Assembly (NCBI RefSeq): GCF_016545825.1
Contig: NC_052618.1
Span: 18,613,561-18,677,560 of the forward strand
Reading direction: 5' to 3'
Origin: Eucalyptus grandis
Taxonomy: Eukaryota; Streptophyta; Magnoliopsida; Myrtales; Myrtaceae
DNA: 64,000 bases
Part shown: positions 46,555 through 57,059 of the stretch, piece by piece
Position numbering within the stretch: position 1 is the first letter of the stretch
How the letters are laid out: each line of letters opens with the position of its first letter
Notes under the pieces: generated by a model
What the model was told of the DNA's origin: nothing
Databases searched by the model: none
The model's input: only the letters and a program-made list of their open reading frames with translations
Made by a program: the position numbers and the translations under genes

Positions 46555-47390
46555 GCGAGCGATCCACCGGATTCTTGCTGCTGCTCCTCGATGGCTACTA
46601 CTATTTATTTCTTGTTTTCTTGAATTTTTCATAATGTTCAAAATTCATTTTTTCGATTTTTTTTTAATGTATATAGAGATATGCACTTTGGACGGATCAT
46701 TACAGAGGATTGATTATATATTGTTTATCCGTAACTTATTATTGTTATTATTATTAATATTTACGGCTAACAATATTCGTTTATTTAGATGTAATTTACA
46801 ATTCTAATTCACCTAAAAGAAACACATTGTCGTTGAGAAAACTGAATTAATATTACACCACTTGAGCCAAAAAAGTAAAATCATGATTTGGTACATTTTT
46901 CGCTCTTGAACATTGTTTTCCCATGATTTCTTGGTATTATCGTAATTAACAAAATAAAGAGGTAATTATCTATAATGAAGCGAAATATTCAAAGATAGAA
47001 ATATCAACTCGCCAAAATGACATGGTGTTGGATGTTACTATTTTAGTTTTTTGGTTGAAGATGTTGCCATTTAATTACCAATCCATATAACTTGTGAGGA
47101 AAAATTAGATGATTAATTATATGTTCATAGGAATAGCAAGCGAGACTAAGTGATTTGAGACTCAAAATCATTTTGTAAAAGATATAAATAATTATTTTTA
47201 AGAAAAAAAATTTACATTATTTATATTTTGCAAAGTAGCAAGAGTCTGAGTTGGGTTTTTCTCACATCTTTAATGTGTACACCATTCTCAATTCTCCAAC
47301 GGTAATTCAAGTCATTCCATCACGCTATTGACCAATCTAGGCGTGATTCCTATACCTACAAGTACATGCAGCAGAATTACAATTTGAACC
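46555..47390 (+). repeat. Type-C 3' flank (copy 11)
   Basis: Parallel to 35,980-36,405 up to about 46,970, then AT-rich DNA with no gene. Confidence 0.65.
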
Positions 47391-47394
47391 TTCA

Positions 47395-47785
47395 GTCCAA
47401 AATTTTCGTTCATGAAAGTTACATTTGTCCGGTGACTAGAATTAGACCAAGATAATGTAGCCCGGAGACGTGGAGCAAAGGTTTGTTTATTTTGCGTTAA
47501 GCTTTCAGGGGCTCAAGCAAACATAAAATAATACATTCGAAATTGTAACCTAAGCATCCCTCTTTGGTTTCTACAACTAATTCATAACTCGAGAGTATCT
47601 CTGGCACTTTGCTAATCAAGGCCAAAACTGAAATATTAGAAATGCCAAAATAAGGAATAACACTTATATGTTATCTGAAATGCCCATAATGTATCATCTT
47701 CCTAAAGCAAAAACATGGATGGATTCCTATAGTGTGAAAAACGCGTTTAAATTTATTTGCATTATTGGAATAAAGAAAGGCTACA
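47395..47785 (+). repeat. Orphan array 5' module (right boundary of the array)
   Basis: Contains the diverged landmarks gttaagctttcaggggctca, agcaaacataaaataa, agcatccctctttggt and ggaataacacttatatgtta, but no AGP promoter or gene follows. It is the last recognisable trace of the array. Confidence 0.65.
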
Positions 47786-48680
47786 AAGATAAATTTTTAT
47801 TTTCTTGTTTCTTTGTTATAACCCATTCACTTTACTAGTGAGTTGAACTAGTCAAAAAATTTACCTTTTTTATTTTTATTTTTCTGCTATAACCCTAAAC
47901 TCACTCATTATAACACAAATATCCTAAACTTATATCAACATGACAAATATACATTATATGAAATAATAGACAAAATTAAAAAATTTCATGTACAAAATGA
48001 TAAAGAATATTTATATCACAATGGACAAGTTTAGGGATTTTGACAATGTAATAGGCACAATTTGTTTTTATTTCTTTTGTATTACTATTTACCCCTTTCT
48101 TAAAAAAAAAAATTAGAACGACCTGATCATAAAAAATAAATAAATAAACATGGATTACCTCAAAAGATGGTAGCACGGTCTGATTTACAAGAATACACAC
48201 TAAAACCTGCATTTGCATCCACTTCAAAATCTCTATAGGCCTACAAATTTCTAAAGCTACCCATACGAATCACACTGATGAAACAGAAGACTGATTGCAC
48301 GTACAAGTTCTTCCCCAACCTTGACACAGTTTGTTAGAATGGAATACCCAGAAATACGGTGAAGCGGTCAATGGAGTCCCATACCCCACCTCAACAGTGT
48401 TCGACGGTCGGTGCTGATTGGTCGAGAACACACATATGATACAGAAAAACACACTGATCACACTTCATTCCTGTTAGTACTTTCACTGATAAAGAAAGGA
48501 ATCAACCGATCCCCCGAGATCAGGACAATCCAATCGGGTTCTTCCTGAAGGAGGCCATGCACCTTACCCTTTACATGTTGAATGAAAAGAAGAGACGATG
48601 CCTGAAGGGGAGCTTGAGCAGAATCTCTGGCAGCCAGATAAATGTAGAGTTAGTAGACGTGCTGTAATGCCGTCTAATAT
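47786..48680. other. Spacer between the AGP array and SPC24
   Basis: AT-rich in its left half. The right 400 bp, adjoining the SPC24 stop, probably holds its 3' UTR. No other gene is seen. Confidence 0.45.
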
Positions 48681-51600
48681 CTATGAGTTACTAATCATCC
48701 TCCAGATATTGGTGCACGTGTCAAAGGCGGTCGTCTTTGTTGAGTCAAACTCAAACTTATCCACCACCCTTTTCTCCCTGTCAACAATATCTGTGGTTAT
48801 TGAGATTCAAGGACCAACTGATCTGGGGACAATGGTGAACTCTAGTCGATTGTCACTGCATTAGAGTACATGAACAAGAAGAATTGAAAGGATACACCCT
48901 GCAATTTTGGAGCTATCATCCAAGTTTGGGATGATCTTCGTCACAGAAGCATACATCGAAAGACTCATCCTGCAAAATTAGGTAGAACAAAAGGATATTA
49001 ATTTTGAAACAACATGAGAGAACCTTATTGTGTGCGCACATTGTGCATGAGACCGCAGGAGCACAAAGGGGGAAAAGGATACATTGAAACAGTCATGCTA
49101 TAAGACCAATTTATACGAAAACAAAATAACTTTGAGCATCCCATTATGCAAATTTCATTGCCTATTCCTGGAAAAGAATGCACAAAGACAAGCAAAAATC
49201 AACCTAAGCAAGCATGCACACAGGACACACATCCAAAGAGTGCATGAGAACAAAGAATTTAAGGATATGATCAGATAATACATAAATACTAGGAAGCAAG
49301 AAATCAAATAGACTACGAATTGGCCACAAAAAAGGGTCATATACATTCTGGCTTGTGCTTAAGGTACACTTCAGGGTTTAAAACACATTTGGGCTAACAA
49401 TTGCAGAACTTTGACAGTGTCCTTCGAATTATGATAAAATAGCAGCTTAAAAGAGATTATTTTCTGGACCTATATGACTTTGATGGCAATGTTCTTACTT
49501 CTTAGCTACTATTCACTACGCTTTTCATTCTTTTGTGCATTTAGGGGGTTAGGTCGTTGAAAGGATAGTATTTGGGCTCCAGTGTTTGGAGGATCAGATG
49601 TACACAACCCCTAAAGCAAATGAGCGGGCTGTTCTGAAATAAGAGAACATGCTGCAACATCCATACAAGCAATCTTACTCTGCGAGAACCTAACCCCAAG
49701 TTCGACTACTTAAAACTAATGCCAGCTAGTTTGTTGATCTTGGGGAAGCAGTAGTCACCAGAAGATGATTTGATTCTAAAAAGCACCAGTAGATAAATAT
49801 CATGGATTATAAATTGGGATTATATGGAGGGAAGGAATAGGAGATTTACTATAAGAGTGGAATTTTAATTAGACTTCTCTATGTATGAATAAATGCTGAA
49901 GACCAGTTTACAGTTCTCATAGACAATTGTATAAGAATATAAGAATCTGCAGCCCCTTACATCCCTCTTTGGTGGTAATAGAGTTATAGCAAAAGGACAC
50001 AGGAGACAATTATCCCGTTAGCACAAATATTAGATCATGAATAGGGAGAACACATGCAAGCTGCCAACTAGATCCTTCTATTGCACAAAAATGTAGGATT
50101 CAACCGATGCCACTAACCTCATCCTACCCTGTCTTTTAACAGAGATCAGCTTAAGTAGCACAAATATGATTGGGCTGTCTAGCAATATAAACTTCTTGTG
50201 TTAATCACATGAAATGTAATTTCACAAATTGTATAGATGGAGAAGAGTTTATGGTGACCATTCCAATGTATGTCTATTCGACAACATAAATCATCCAATA
50301 AAGAGATGATGCAAACTAATTGTTCTTCAGAAGTGATTAGCTAGCAACAGACACTGCTATGGACAGTTAGAGAGGCATACAGAGCCTTGCCTTTTTTTCG
50401 CAATAGCAAGAATATATGGAAATGCAGATGCAAACTTATAATACCAGACACAGTTTAATGTTATGTTATTTTCAATTTCATGCAATTTTTTTTGCAACAT
50501 TCAGAAAAGATATGCACATTCAAAATATCCAATCTGTTGAGTTATTAATTTGAAGAATTGAAAAGCTTCTGCACATGAACTTACTGTTCTTTCCGCCCAT
50601 TTTGCTCAAGTTTCTTCAAAATTGGCTTCCTCTCCTCAATGGAAATCCTTTGGAGATCTAGCTCATTAATTTCATTGGCAACAATTGTGTTGGTACACAT
50701 AAGACAAAATTAAAAATCAATTCTTTGTCAATGAACATGTAAAAGAATCATTAACGCTATCACAAAAAGGATTGTTTAGATATTTATCTCAAATCCTCCA
50801 TAAGCAGCCGTTCCTTCTCAAGTTCCTCTTGCAGTTCTTTCTGGAGTTGGTCAATATCCACATCTCCAGCAACTTCAGATCTCACTGCTTCAGTTTTCTT
50901 CTTGCAAGCATCAATCTTTTCCTCATACTCTGCTCAACCACAAAATTTAGAACAAAGAGAGAGAATCAAACAGGTGTAAAATCAAAGCAAACCATCTTGT
51001 TGATAAGTTGGTCTAGATTGTAAAGTCATCGTGATTGTGAATAGACGTAACTTTGCATTTCTTCCGGACTAGTATCCAATTCTACGGAATTAGTAGGAAA
51101 GCTCTGTACTGCAGATAAAAAGGGAAAAGGGGGGTCCAAAGGAAATAGACCATGTTCTCATTTCATTACCAAATAACCAAAAAGCAAACTGGCAAGATCT
51201 AATTTTGACACAATAGCATTTATTCAAATATTTTATAATTAAAATGACACGATGTGAACTTGAGGGTTTCATGGATGTTATCACTAGTATAGCAATTCAA
51301 GAAATGTCTCCAATGTTAGTCCATGAACCTGTCACAGTGAAATACTTGCATCTGGTAAAGACAATCACAAGTCACAATGTTCAATTACTCTCAGAAACAC
51401 CCCCAATCCCAAAAGCCATTCAATCTATAAGGTTGATAGGAGATGAATTGTCACACGCAGAAGTAATCGTAATTTCTACTAGATGAACAACCTACCTCGA
51501 GAAATCGTAACTATGAAAAAGCAAAGAGAGGAAAAAAGCATATTCTGATATACATAACAGAGTAGGCTACCAAATCAAAGATAGCAAGAAAGAATCAAAC

Positions 51601-52807
51601 AAGAAATTCTGTTTAAGATGGAGGATCTGCATAATTTATGTAGGGAAAAAGCAAGAGAATAGAATCAAATAGGCTTAGAGCCAGCATATTCCTTTATCAT
51701 CTGCTATGTGATTCAATGGGTTAGAAACTACACTCTTAATATACAGTTTACTTGAATGACGTGCAGCCATCACAAAGGGCTTTCAAATATTTTTGTACTA
51801 ACATCATGATAAACAGATCGATCAAGCACATCTGCAAAATGGCTTATAGCAGAAAAGATAAAGCATCCTTTAACTAATTTAACACGGGTACCAATATCTC
51901 TAAACAGTTTGGTGTCCGGCCAGCAATTACTCGCACGAGACAAAAATCAAACTCAGAACTTACATATATGACTTAACTAGTGGGTTGCACAAATTGGACA
52001 GCTAACATCCTAGTATTAGGACGTCCATATTTAATATGGAGGACTCCAAGAATGCGAGTAATGAAAACTGTAGCAGAACTATACACACTGCATTACGCCT
52101 TGTGATAGTAAAGACAGACAATTGTGCATCTCTTCCTCAGTAATAGAAGATTCTACAGAATTAGCAGGGAAGAGAAGTACTGTAGATAAACAAGGAGTAG
52201 AAGGATGTGCCAAATCAAATCGCCCGCATCTTCATTTCGCTACCAAATAACCCATAAGCAAACTTGGCCAGATATATCAATCGCACACAAGATAGCATTT
52301 CAAAAGGCCCGGACCCCTGAACCACCTGCACTTCGATCCTGCCATCCTTATCGATAAAAGAAGAAATTTTTGAAAGAGACTCGGAAACCCACAACAGAAC
52401 AGCAGCCCCAGTTCAAACGACACCATGTCAATTAAATTCAGACACGAACTGGGAACTCATCAAAAACTTCAAATTGAATCCTTTTCAGCCCAAATCAAGC
52501 CATCGACACGAAACGGTCGCACCCATCAAACTCAGGCCCGCGGCATCTCCGACCCGAACCCACCAACCCACCACCGAATCTCGACGCGCAAGCAAAAGGG
52601 TAGCCGCGAAAAAGGGGAAAGATTACCGACCCAGGAGCGAGGACCGGAGTCCGGCGAGGTCGGCGTCGCAGGAGGAGCGGAGGGCGTCGGAGTGGCGGAG
52701 GCACTGGGCGAGGGCGGCGGCGTCCTTGTCGTCCCTGAGGACCTGGGCGAGGTCGTCGCTGTAGGAGACGAGCTTCTCCAGGTCGATGCTCCGAGAGGAA
52801 TCCCCAT
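48681..52807 (-). CDS. SPC24: Kinetochore protein SPC24 homologue (five exons)
   Basis: Minus-strand exons: 52807-52631, 50929-50788, 50686-50585, 48969-48896, 48790-48681. All junction phases agree. Exon 1 encodes SRSIDLEKLVSYSDDLAQVL and ALRSSCDADLAGLRSSLL. Exons 2-3 form the coiled coil (YEEKIDACKKKTEAVRSEV, IDQLQKELQEELEKERLL, INELDLQRISIEERKPIL). Exons 4-5 form the globular end (SMYASVTKIIPNLDDSSKIA, then YIVDREKRVVDKFEF and CTNIWRMISNS). The total is about 201 residues, the usual SPC24 size. Family role: with SPC25, SPC24 anchors the NDC80 complex to the inner kinetochore in mitosis. Oddities: the ATG at 52,807 is out of frame with the rest of exon 1, because one G is missing in ATGGGGATTCC. 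Intron 2 has AT-AC ends, intron 4 has a U12-type donor, and the exon-1 donor (GTCGGT) is weak. Confidence 0.85.
48791..48895 (-). other. SPC24 intron 4, U12-type
   Basis: The donor is GTATCCTTT, a perfect minor-spliceosome 5' site. A TCCTTGA branch-like motif (48,813-48,807) lies about 15 bases before the CACAG acceptor. The join gives GYIVDR, as expected for the family. Confidence 0.75.
50687..50787 (-). other. SPC24 intron 2 with AT-AC ends
   Basis: The only in-phase join of exons 2 and 3 removes ATAAATATC...CCAACAC (101 bases). No GT donor lies before the in-frame TAA, and no AG lies just before the exon. The donor does not match the U12 consensus, so it may be a U2-type AT-AC intron or carry mutated ends. 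An alternative AC end six bases upstream (exon from 50,692) also keeps the frame. Confidence 0.6.
51030..52300. repeat. Duplicated ~190-bp segment inside SPC24 intron 1
   Basis: The segments 51,030-51,225 and 52,098-52,300 share gcatttcttcc-like, attctac.gaattag, gtactg.agataaa and cattt..ctaccaaataacc words in order. The DNA between may have been inserted or duplicated. No exon-like frame is found in either. Confidence 0.55.
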
Positions 52808-52972
52808 CTCGTTCTCCCTTCGCGCCGGAGAAGAGGGAAGATCGAAGAAGAAGAAGACGATGTGGACTGGAGAGGGAAAACTGGGAAGAAGGGCGCTCCT
52901 CGAAGCACGTTCAAAATCTTTCTCCTCTTCTCTCCCCTCCCACTTTTTCTTTGAGAAGTAAATTATTTAATG
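52808..52972 (-). promoter_or_regulatory. SPC24 5' leader and promoter region
   Basis: GA/CT-rich leader upstream of the ATG (CTTCTTCTTCTTC on the minus strand). No clear TATA box, as is usual for housekeeping and cell-cycle genes. Confidence 0.4.
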
Positions 52973-53405
52973 GGTTAATATCTTGAAAAAACCCCAACTA
53001 ACGCATCCATAATAAATTTACCCAAAATTAATCCCAAACTAGTATATATTTGATAAATTTATTCTAATCTAAGACACTCGTGACAAATTTACTTTATTTT
53101 AATTTTCATTAAATTTTACTTTGTCAAATTATTAAATTAAATGACATGTGACAATTAACCGGTTTACCACCTTGGAATTTTACGCCTGTTTATCATAATT
53201 TACAATTTTTGTAATTTTTTTGTGATATTAATCCAATTTAGCGGAGAATATGTTTGTCACAAATTTATCGGTTTGGAGATTTTGTGGTCGAATAAATTAG
53301 TTTGAGGTAAATTTGTCATAAACGTACTAATTTATGGTTTTTTTTTATGGTCGTCGAGATAAATTTGTCATAAGTGTACCCAGTTTTGATTTTTCAGAAT
53401 ATTAA
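52973..53405. mobile_element. MITE-like element related to the type-B 5' inserts
   Basis: Begins GTTAATATCTTGAAAAA and ends TTCAGAATATTAACC, with internal gataaatttattc and aaatttgtcata words like those in 20,925-21,186. It lies next to the SPC24 promoter. Confidence 0.5.
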
Positions 53406-54101
53406 CCATTATTTAAATAAACACACTAATTTCACGAAAAAAAACTAACAATTTAAAATGCTTTCTTAAGAAAATAATCAATTTCATTGTTGACAAAATT
53501 TGACTGACAGAAATTTTCTTTGCTCACGATAAAATCGTCTAGACATAGATTTTTGTTGATGATTAACATTTTTGTAAACATGATAAATGATATTTTTTAG
53601 AAAATATTTGTCAGATAATTGATTCTTCGTAAAAATAAATGCACCCTAGACGTTTCAAACAAGTATGCCGTCTTTAACGTTTCATAATTAATTCATTGAA
53701 TTTTAGCTTCAGAAACCGATCGTTATTTACTTTAGTTATTGTTTTCTCCTAAAGCACTTTAGACTCGATTTGGTTTGACGGAATAGAATGAATGATGAGA
53801 TTGAATGAAAAGTGAAAGGAAATGAATGAAGATTTCGTTTTCTCAGTGGTTAGTTTAGCGAACATAATAAAATGAGATTTTCTTTCATTTGGTGGTGAGC
53901 AAAATAATTCGAGAGTTGCAATCAATTTAATTTACGTACACTGTTGTTTTAATAAAAAATTGCACCATTAAAATTTATGAACATATTTGTAAAAATGTCA
54001 CTCTAAATTTACCATTGTAGCTATAACAAATTATTGCAACAAAGTTATAATTCCTAAAATATTGCTTAAGGGAGTTGCCGTGACAAAATTTGTAACACAT
54101 T
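53406..54101. other. No gene seen
   Basis: AT-rich spacer with aaaatatttg/gaaaatgag words, possibly fragments of the GGAAAAT MITE family. Confidence 0.4.
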
Positions 54102-54201
54102 GATTCTAGTTGTCGCATCACTATTTAACATATATTTGCCGATTATGATTAGATTCTAGTTGTCGCATCACTATTTAACATATATTTTCCGATTATGATT
54201 A
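54102..54201 (+). repeat. 50-bp tandem duplication
   Basis: Two units, 54,102-54,151 and 54,152-54,201, start gattctagttgtcgcatcac and end gattatgatta; they differ at one base (tttgcc/ttttcc). Confidence 0.95.
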
Positions 54202-54446
54202 ATAATTTGCTATAGACATCTAATAATATCGCTAATTATCTAAAATAATCTTATGGTCTATTCTATTTTTAATGGGCCCAAATGGCTCTCTAGCCTTGGT
54301 AAGGGATGATGATTCCATGGCCCAATGAAACCAATGGGGCCTCTCCACATCTGTTCACTATCTACATCGCTTGATTTTCAAGCGACTCTAAACTTGACAA
54401 AGTAATTGGGTCAATTTACAACAAAATTAAGAAACTTGTAAATATA

Positions 54447-55340
54447 GATTTTGTTTGTTTCACGAAAAATTTACCTTTCTGGAAAATATTTTCCATAAAC
54501 TTATTTTTGAAGAAAATGAGAATATTTTCCGATATTTAGTTAAAATCTAAATCTGTCGTTTGGAGAGAAAAATTTGATTTGATTTTTCTAAATACACATA
54601 GTCTATTCAAGCGCTAATGACTTGCACACAAACAACCGAGGAATTAGACATGGACACTAGGATCCCGAGTCCAATCTTGATGAACTTCGACCATGGTCCC
54701 AAGGACCTAGGCAAGGCCAGTGCAGTCTTGAGCAAGAGAGTAGGCACCAATCCCACCTCCATAGAAACCCAAATCGAGAACTCAATACATGTGCAAGACT
54801 TCTTGGTGCCTTGAAATGGTTTCATGGAGGCCGGGCCTTTGAGGTCCTAGTGCTTGGATCCTTGGCAAATGGGCCAAGGTCCATAAAGGCGGAGCATGGG
54901 ACCTCGGTCACTCAGTTCCCTGGCGCTTAGGCTTGGTTCCTAACACTTCAATCCTTGTCCATTGAGGATGGCCTAAGGACGCCAATGCCCATGCCTGAGT
55001 CCTCGACGACCAAGCTAGGATCCTTAGCGATTGAGTTCAAGTCCATCAAGGTCATGTTTGGGACTCCTAGTTGCTAGGACAAGGGGAAGGCATCAATGGA
55101 CACGAGCTTAGGTGGCGAGGATCTAGAAATGAGCATTAGGTTTCTTGTGCAAAGCTAAAGTTTTTGGTCTAATTGCTATTATCTAGTCATATTTTAAAAA
55201 TGATTTCTGATCTTTTAAAGAGGAAATCGTTTTCTTGAATTTAAGTATAGGTTTTTAGTTGATTAAGAAAATATTTTCCGTTAACTCACTTTCTAAGCGA
55301 TTTAAAATGTTGGAAAATGTTTTATTAATGTCAACTTTAT
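54447..55340. mobile_element. MITE-like element with GGAAAATATTTTCC ends
   Basis: The left end has gtttgtttcacgaaaaa, ggaaaatattttcc and agttaaaatctaaatc; the right end has inverted counterparts (gaaaatattttccg, ttggaaaatgttt). The GC-richer middle has repetitive ggatcctt/ggtcc words and frames of 65-72 residues without a domain. The three paralogous segments downstream lack it between gaaactt and caacttta. Confidence 0.5.
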
Positions 55341-55374
55341 AATTTGATCAATTAAACCCACTACTTAATGTATG

Positions 55375-55830
55375 GCGCTGTCATTAAGCATGAATACTTG
55401 ACACAATGTTATCATTCTTCCTGCCTCTCAACTAATAATCGAAGTGTCTATATTAGATAACCAAAACCACATCAAAACTAATTAGGCAACCTACTATACG
55501 TATAAATAATTTTGGTGCACAAACAATATGATAAATTGCGCACATCGTGAGGGCATCCATCTAGTTTTTCCTTTTCGTTTCCTTTTAGCTTTTTCCTGCT
55601 TGCTTGCGGGCATCCACCTAATTATGAAACGTCGTGAACATTGACATTTGACCGAATGCATATATCCTTGAAATTTCCAAACATGGTCTTAAATCCATTC
55701 ATAATAGTCAATTCCGTGGTGTCCATGCCCAATATGAGAACGATTTGAATGCCACTTTACAAACTTTTCTTCACCCTTTATTTTATCATTTAGGGTTTTC
55801 TTGACCTGCATACAAAACTTCAAAACTACG
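55375..55830 (+). repeat. Right-hand repeat, segment R1
   Basis: Landmarks in order: cattaagcatgaatacttga, ctgcctctcaactaat, aattaggcaacc, gggcatccat, atgaaacgtcg, tccttgaaatttcc, cataatagtcaatt. The same set recurs at 57.06, 60.37 and 63.47 kb. Confidence 0.7.
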
Positions 55831-55834
55831 ACTC

Positions 55835-56250
55835 TAGGGTTGATAAGGTAGAATCATGTACTGCCATTGCCACATTCTTTTACTTCACCTAAGTAATTTT
55901 CACCTACTCTTTGAAGAAAAATATTATGTTTATCAGTTACTTGTAAGATTCATTTAGAAAATGAGGGTTGATAAGGTAGAATCATTTACTGCCCTGCCAC
56001 ATTCTTTTTCTTCACCTAAGTAATTTTCACCTACTCTTTGAAGAATAATATTATGTTTATCAGTTACTTGTAAGATTCATTTAGAAAATGAGGGTCGATA
56101 AGGTAGAATCATGTACTGCCATTGCCACATTCGTTTTCTTCACCTAAGTAATTTTTTTTTGGGTAAGGTTTCACCTAAGTAATTTTCACCTACTCTTTGA
56201 AGAATAATATTTTGTTTATCAGTTACTTGTAAGATTTATTTAGAAAATGA
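55835..56250 (+). repeat. ~130-bp tandem repeat, three copies
   Basis: Units begin gttgataaggtagaatcat (55,839; 55,967; and gtcgataagg near 56,094) and end tttagaaaatgagg. The third unit holds an extra segment in which cacctaagtaattt is repeated around a T-run. Confidence 0.9.
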
Positions 56251-57059
56251 GGGGAAAGATTCTTTATTGAACTTTCAATAAGATTCGCTTATAGTGGGGT
56301 ACGTTTATTCTGCAAAGTAACTTCACAAAAATAGTCTTACTTTTCCTAAAATTAGTCCTCATCGGACTCCTATAACTCTACTTTAGATTTAACAAAGTAT
56401 TGAGTGGGTTCAATTAGCTCACAAATCATGCTAGTGAATGAGTTCAATTTGAGTTGCTTTAGCACCTTCCACCTCAAAGGCACAATTCGTGGGTAGCCTA
56501 TATACCATAGATTTCCCATATCAAGATTTGCATGATTTTGTAAACCAATTTTCTTATCCTCTCGCTGCAAATACCCATCATTTCACCTCATTTTGGAGAA
56601 ACTTTTGGACTTCTGGCCGTTAGTTTTCATTACAAATGGGCTCCTCAAGTTTGGTATTTGAAGACTTAGAATTCCGGCAGTCAAAACGAATGGGAACTCT
56701 CCGCAGAGATTACTGCTGCCTCTCTTGATTTTCAGCCACTCAAAGCAACTTGATTTTCAGCCACGCAAAGCAACTCGATTTTCTTCTCCTGCGACCTGAC
56801 ATTCGAGTTTACTAGGATCGTTCATTCCTCCTGGCATGTCCTATCTTCTTCGTCCCGGTTTTAGCGTTACTGCTGCGCGACACTAACCCTTCCTCAAGGT
56901 TTAATGACCTTGGGAGAAAAACTCAATAGATAATGGTGAAAAGCCACATATAGTATTGAATTCTCATGTCGAAACTTAATTTTGCAACTTGACGAAGTGA
57001 TTGGGTTAATTTAACACCGAATTAAGGAACTTATAAATATATTTTTCAACTTTATAGGG
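56251..57059. other. No gene seen
   Basis: Contains a CT-rich stretch (56,700-56,880) with a short direct repeat of gattttcagccac.caaagcaac. The region 56,760-57,040 has counterparts at 60.07 and 62.9 kb. No protein is recognised. Confidence 0.45.

Noticed and set aside
52425..52961. 178-residue plus-strand frame rich in Gly, Glu and Val
   Set aside because: It is the antisense of SPC24 exon 1 and its GC-rich leader.
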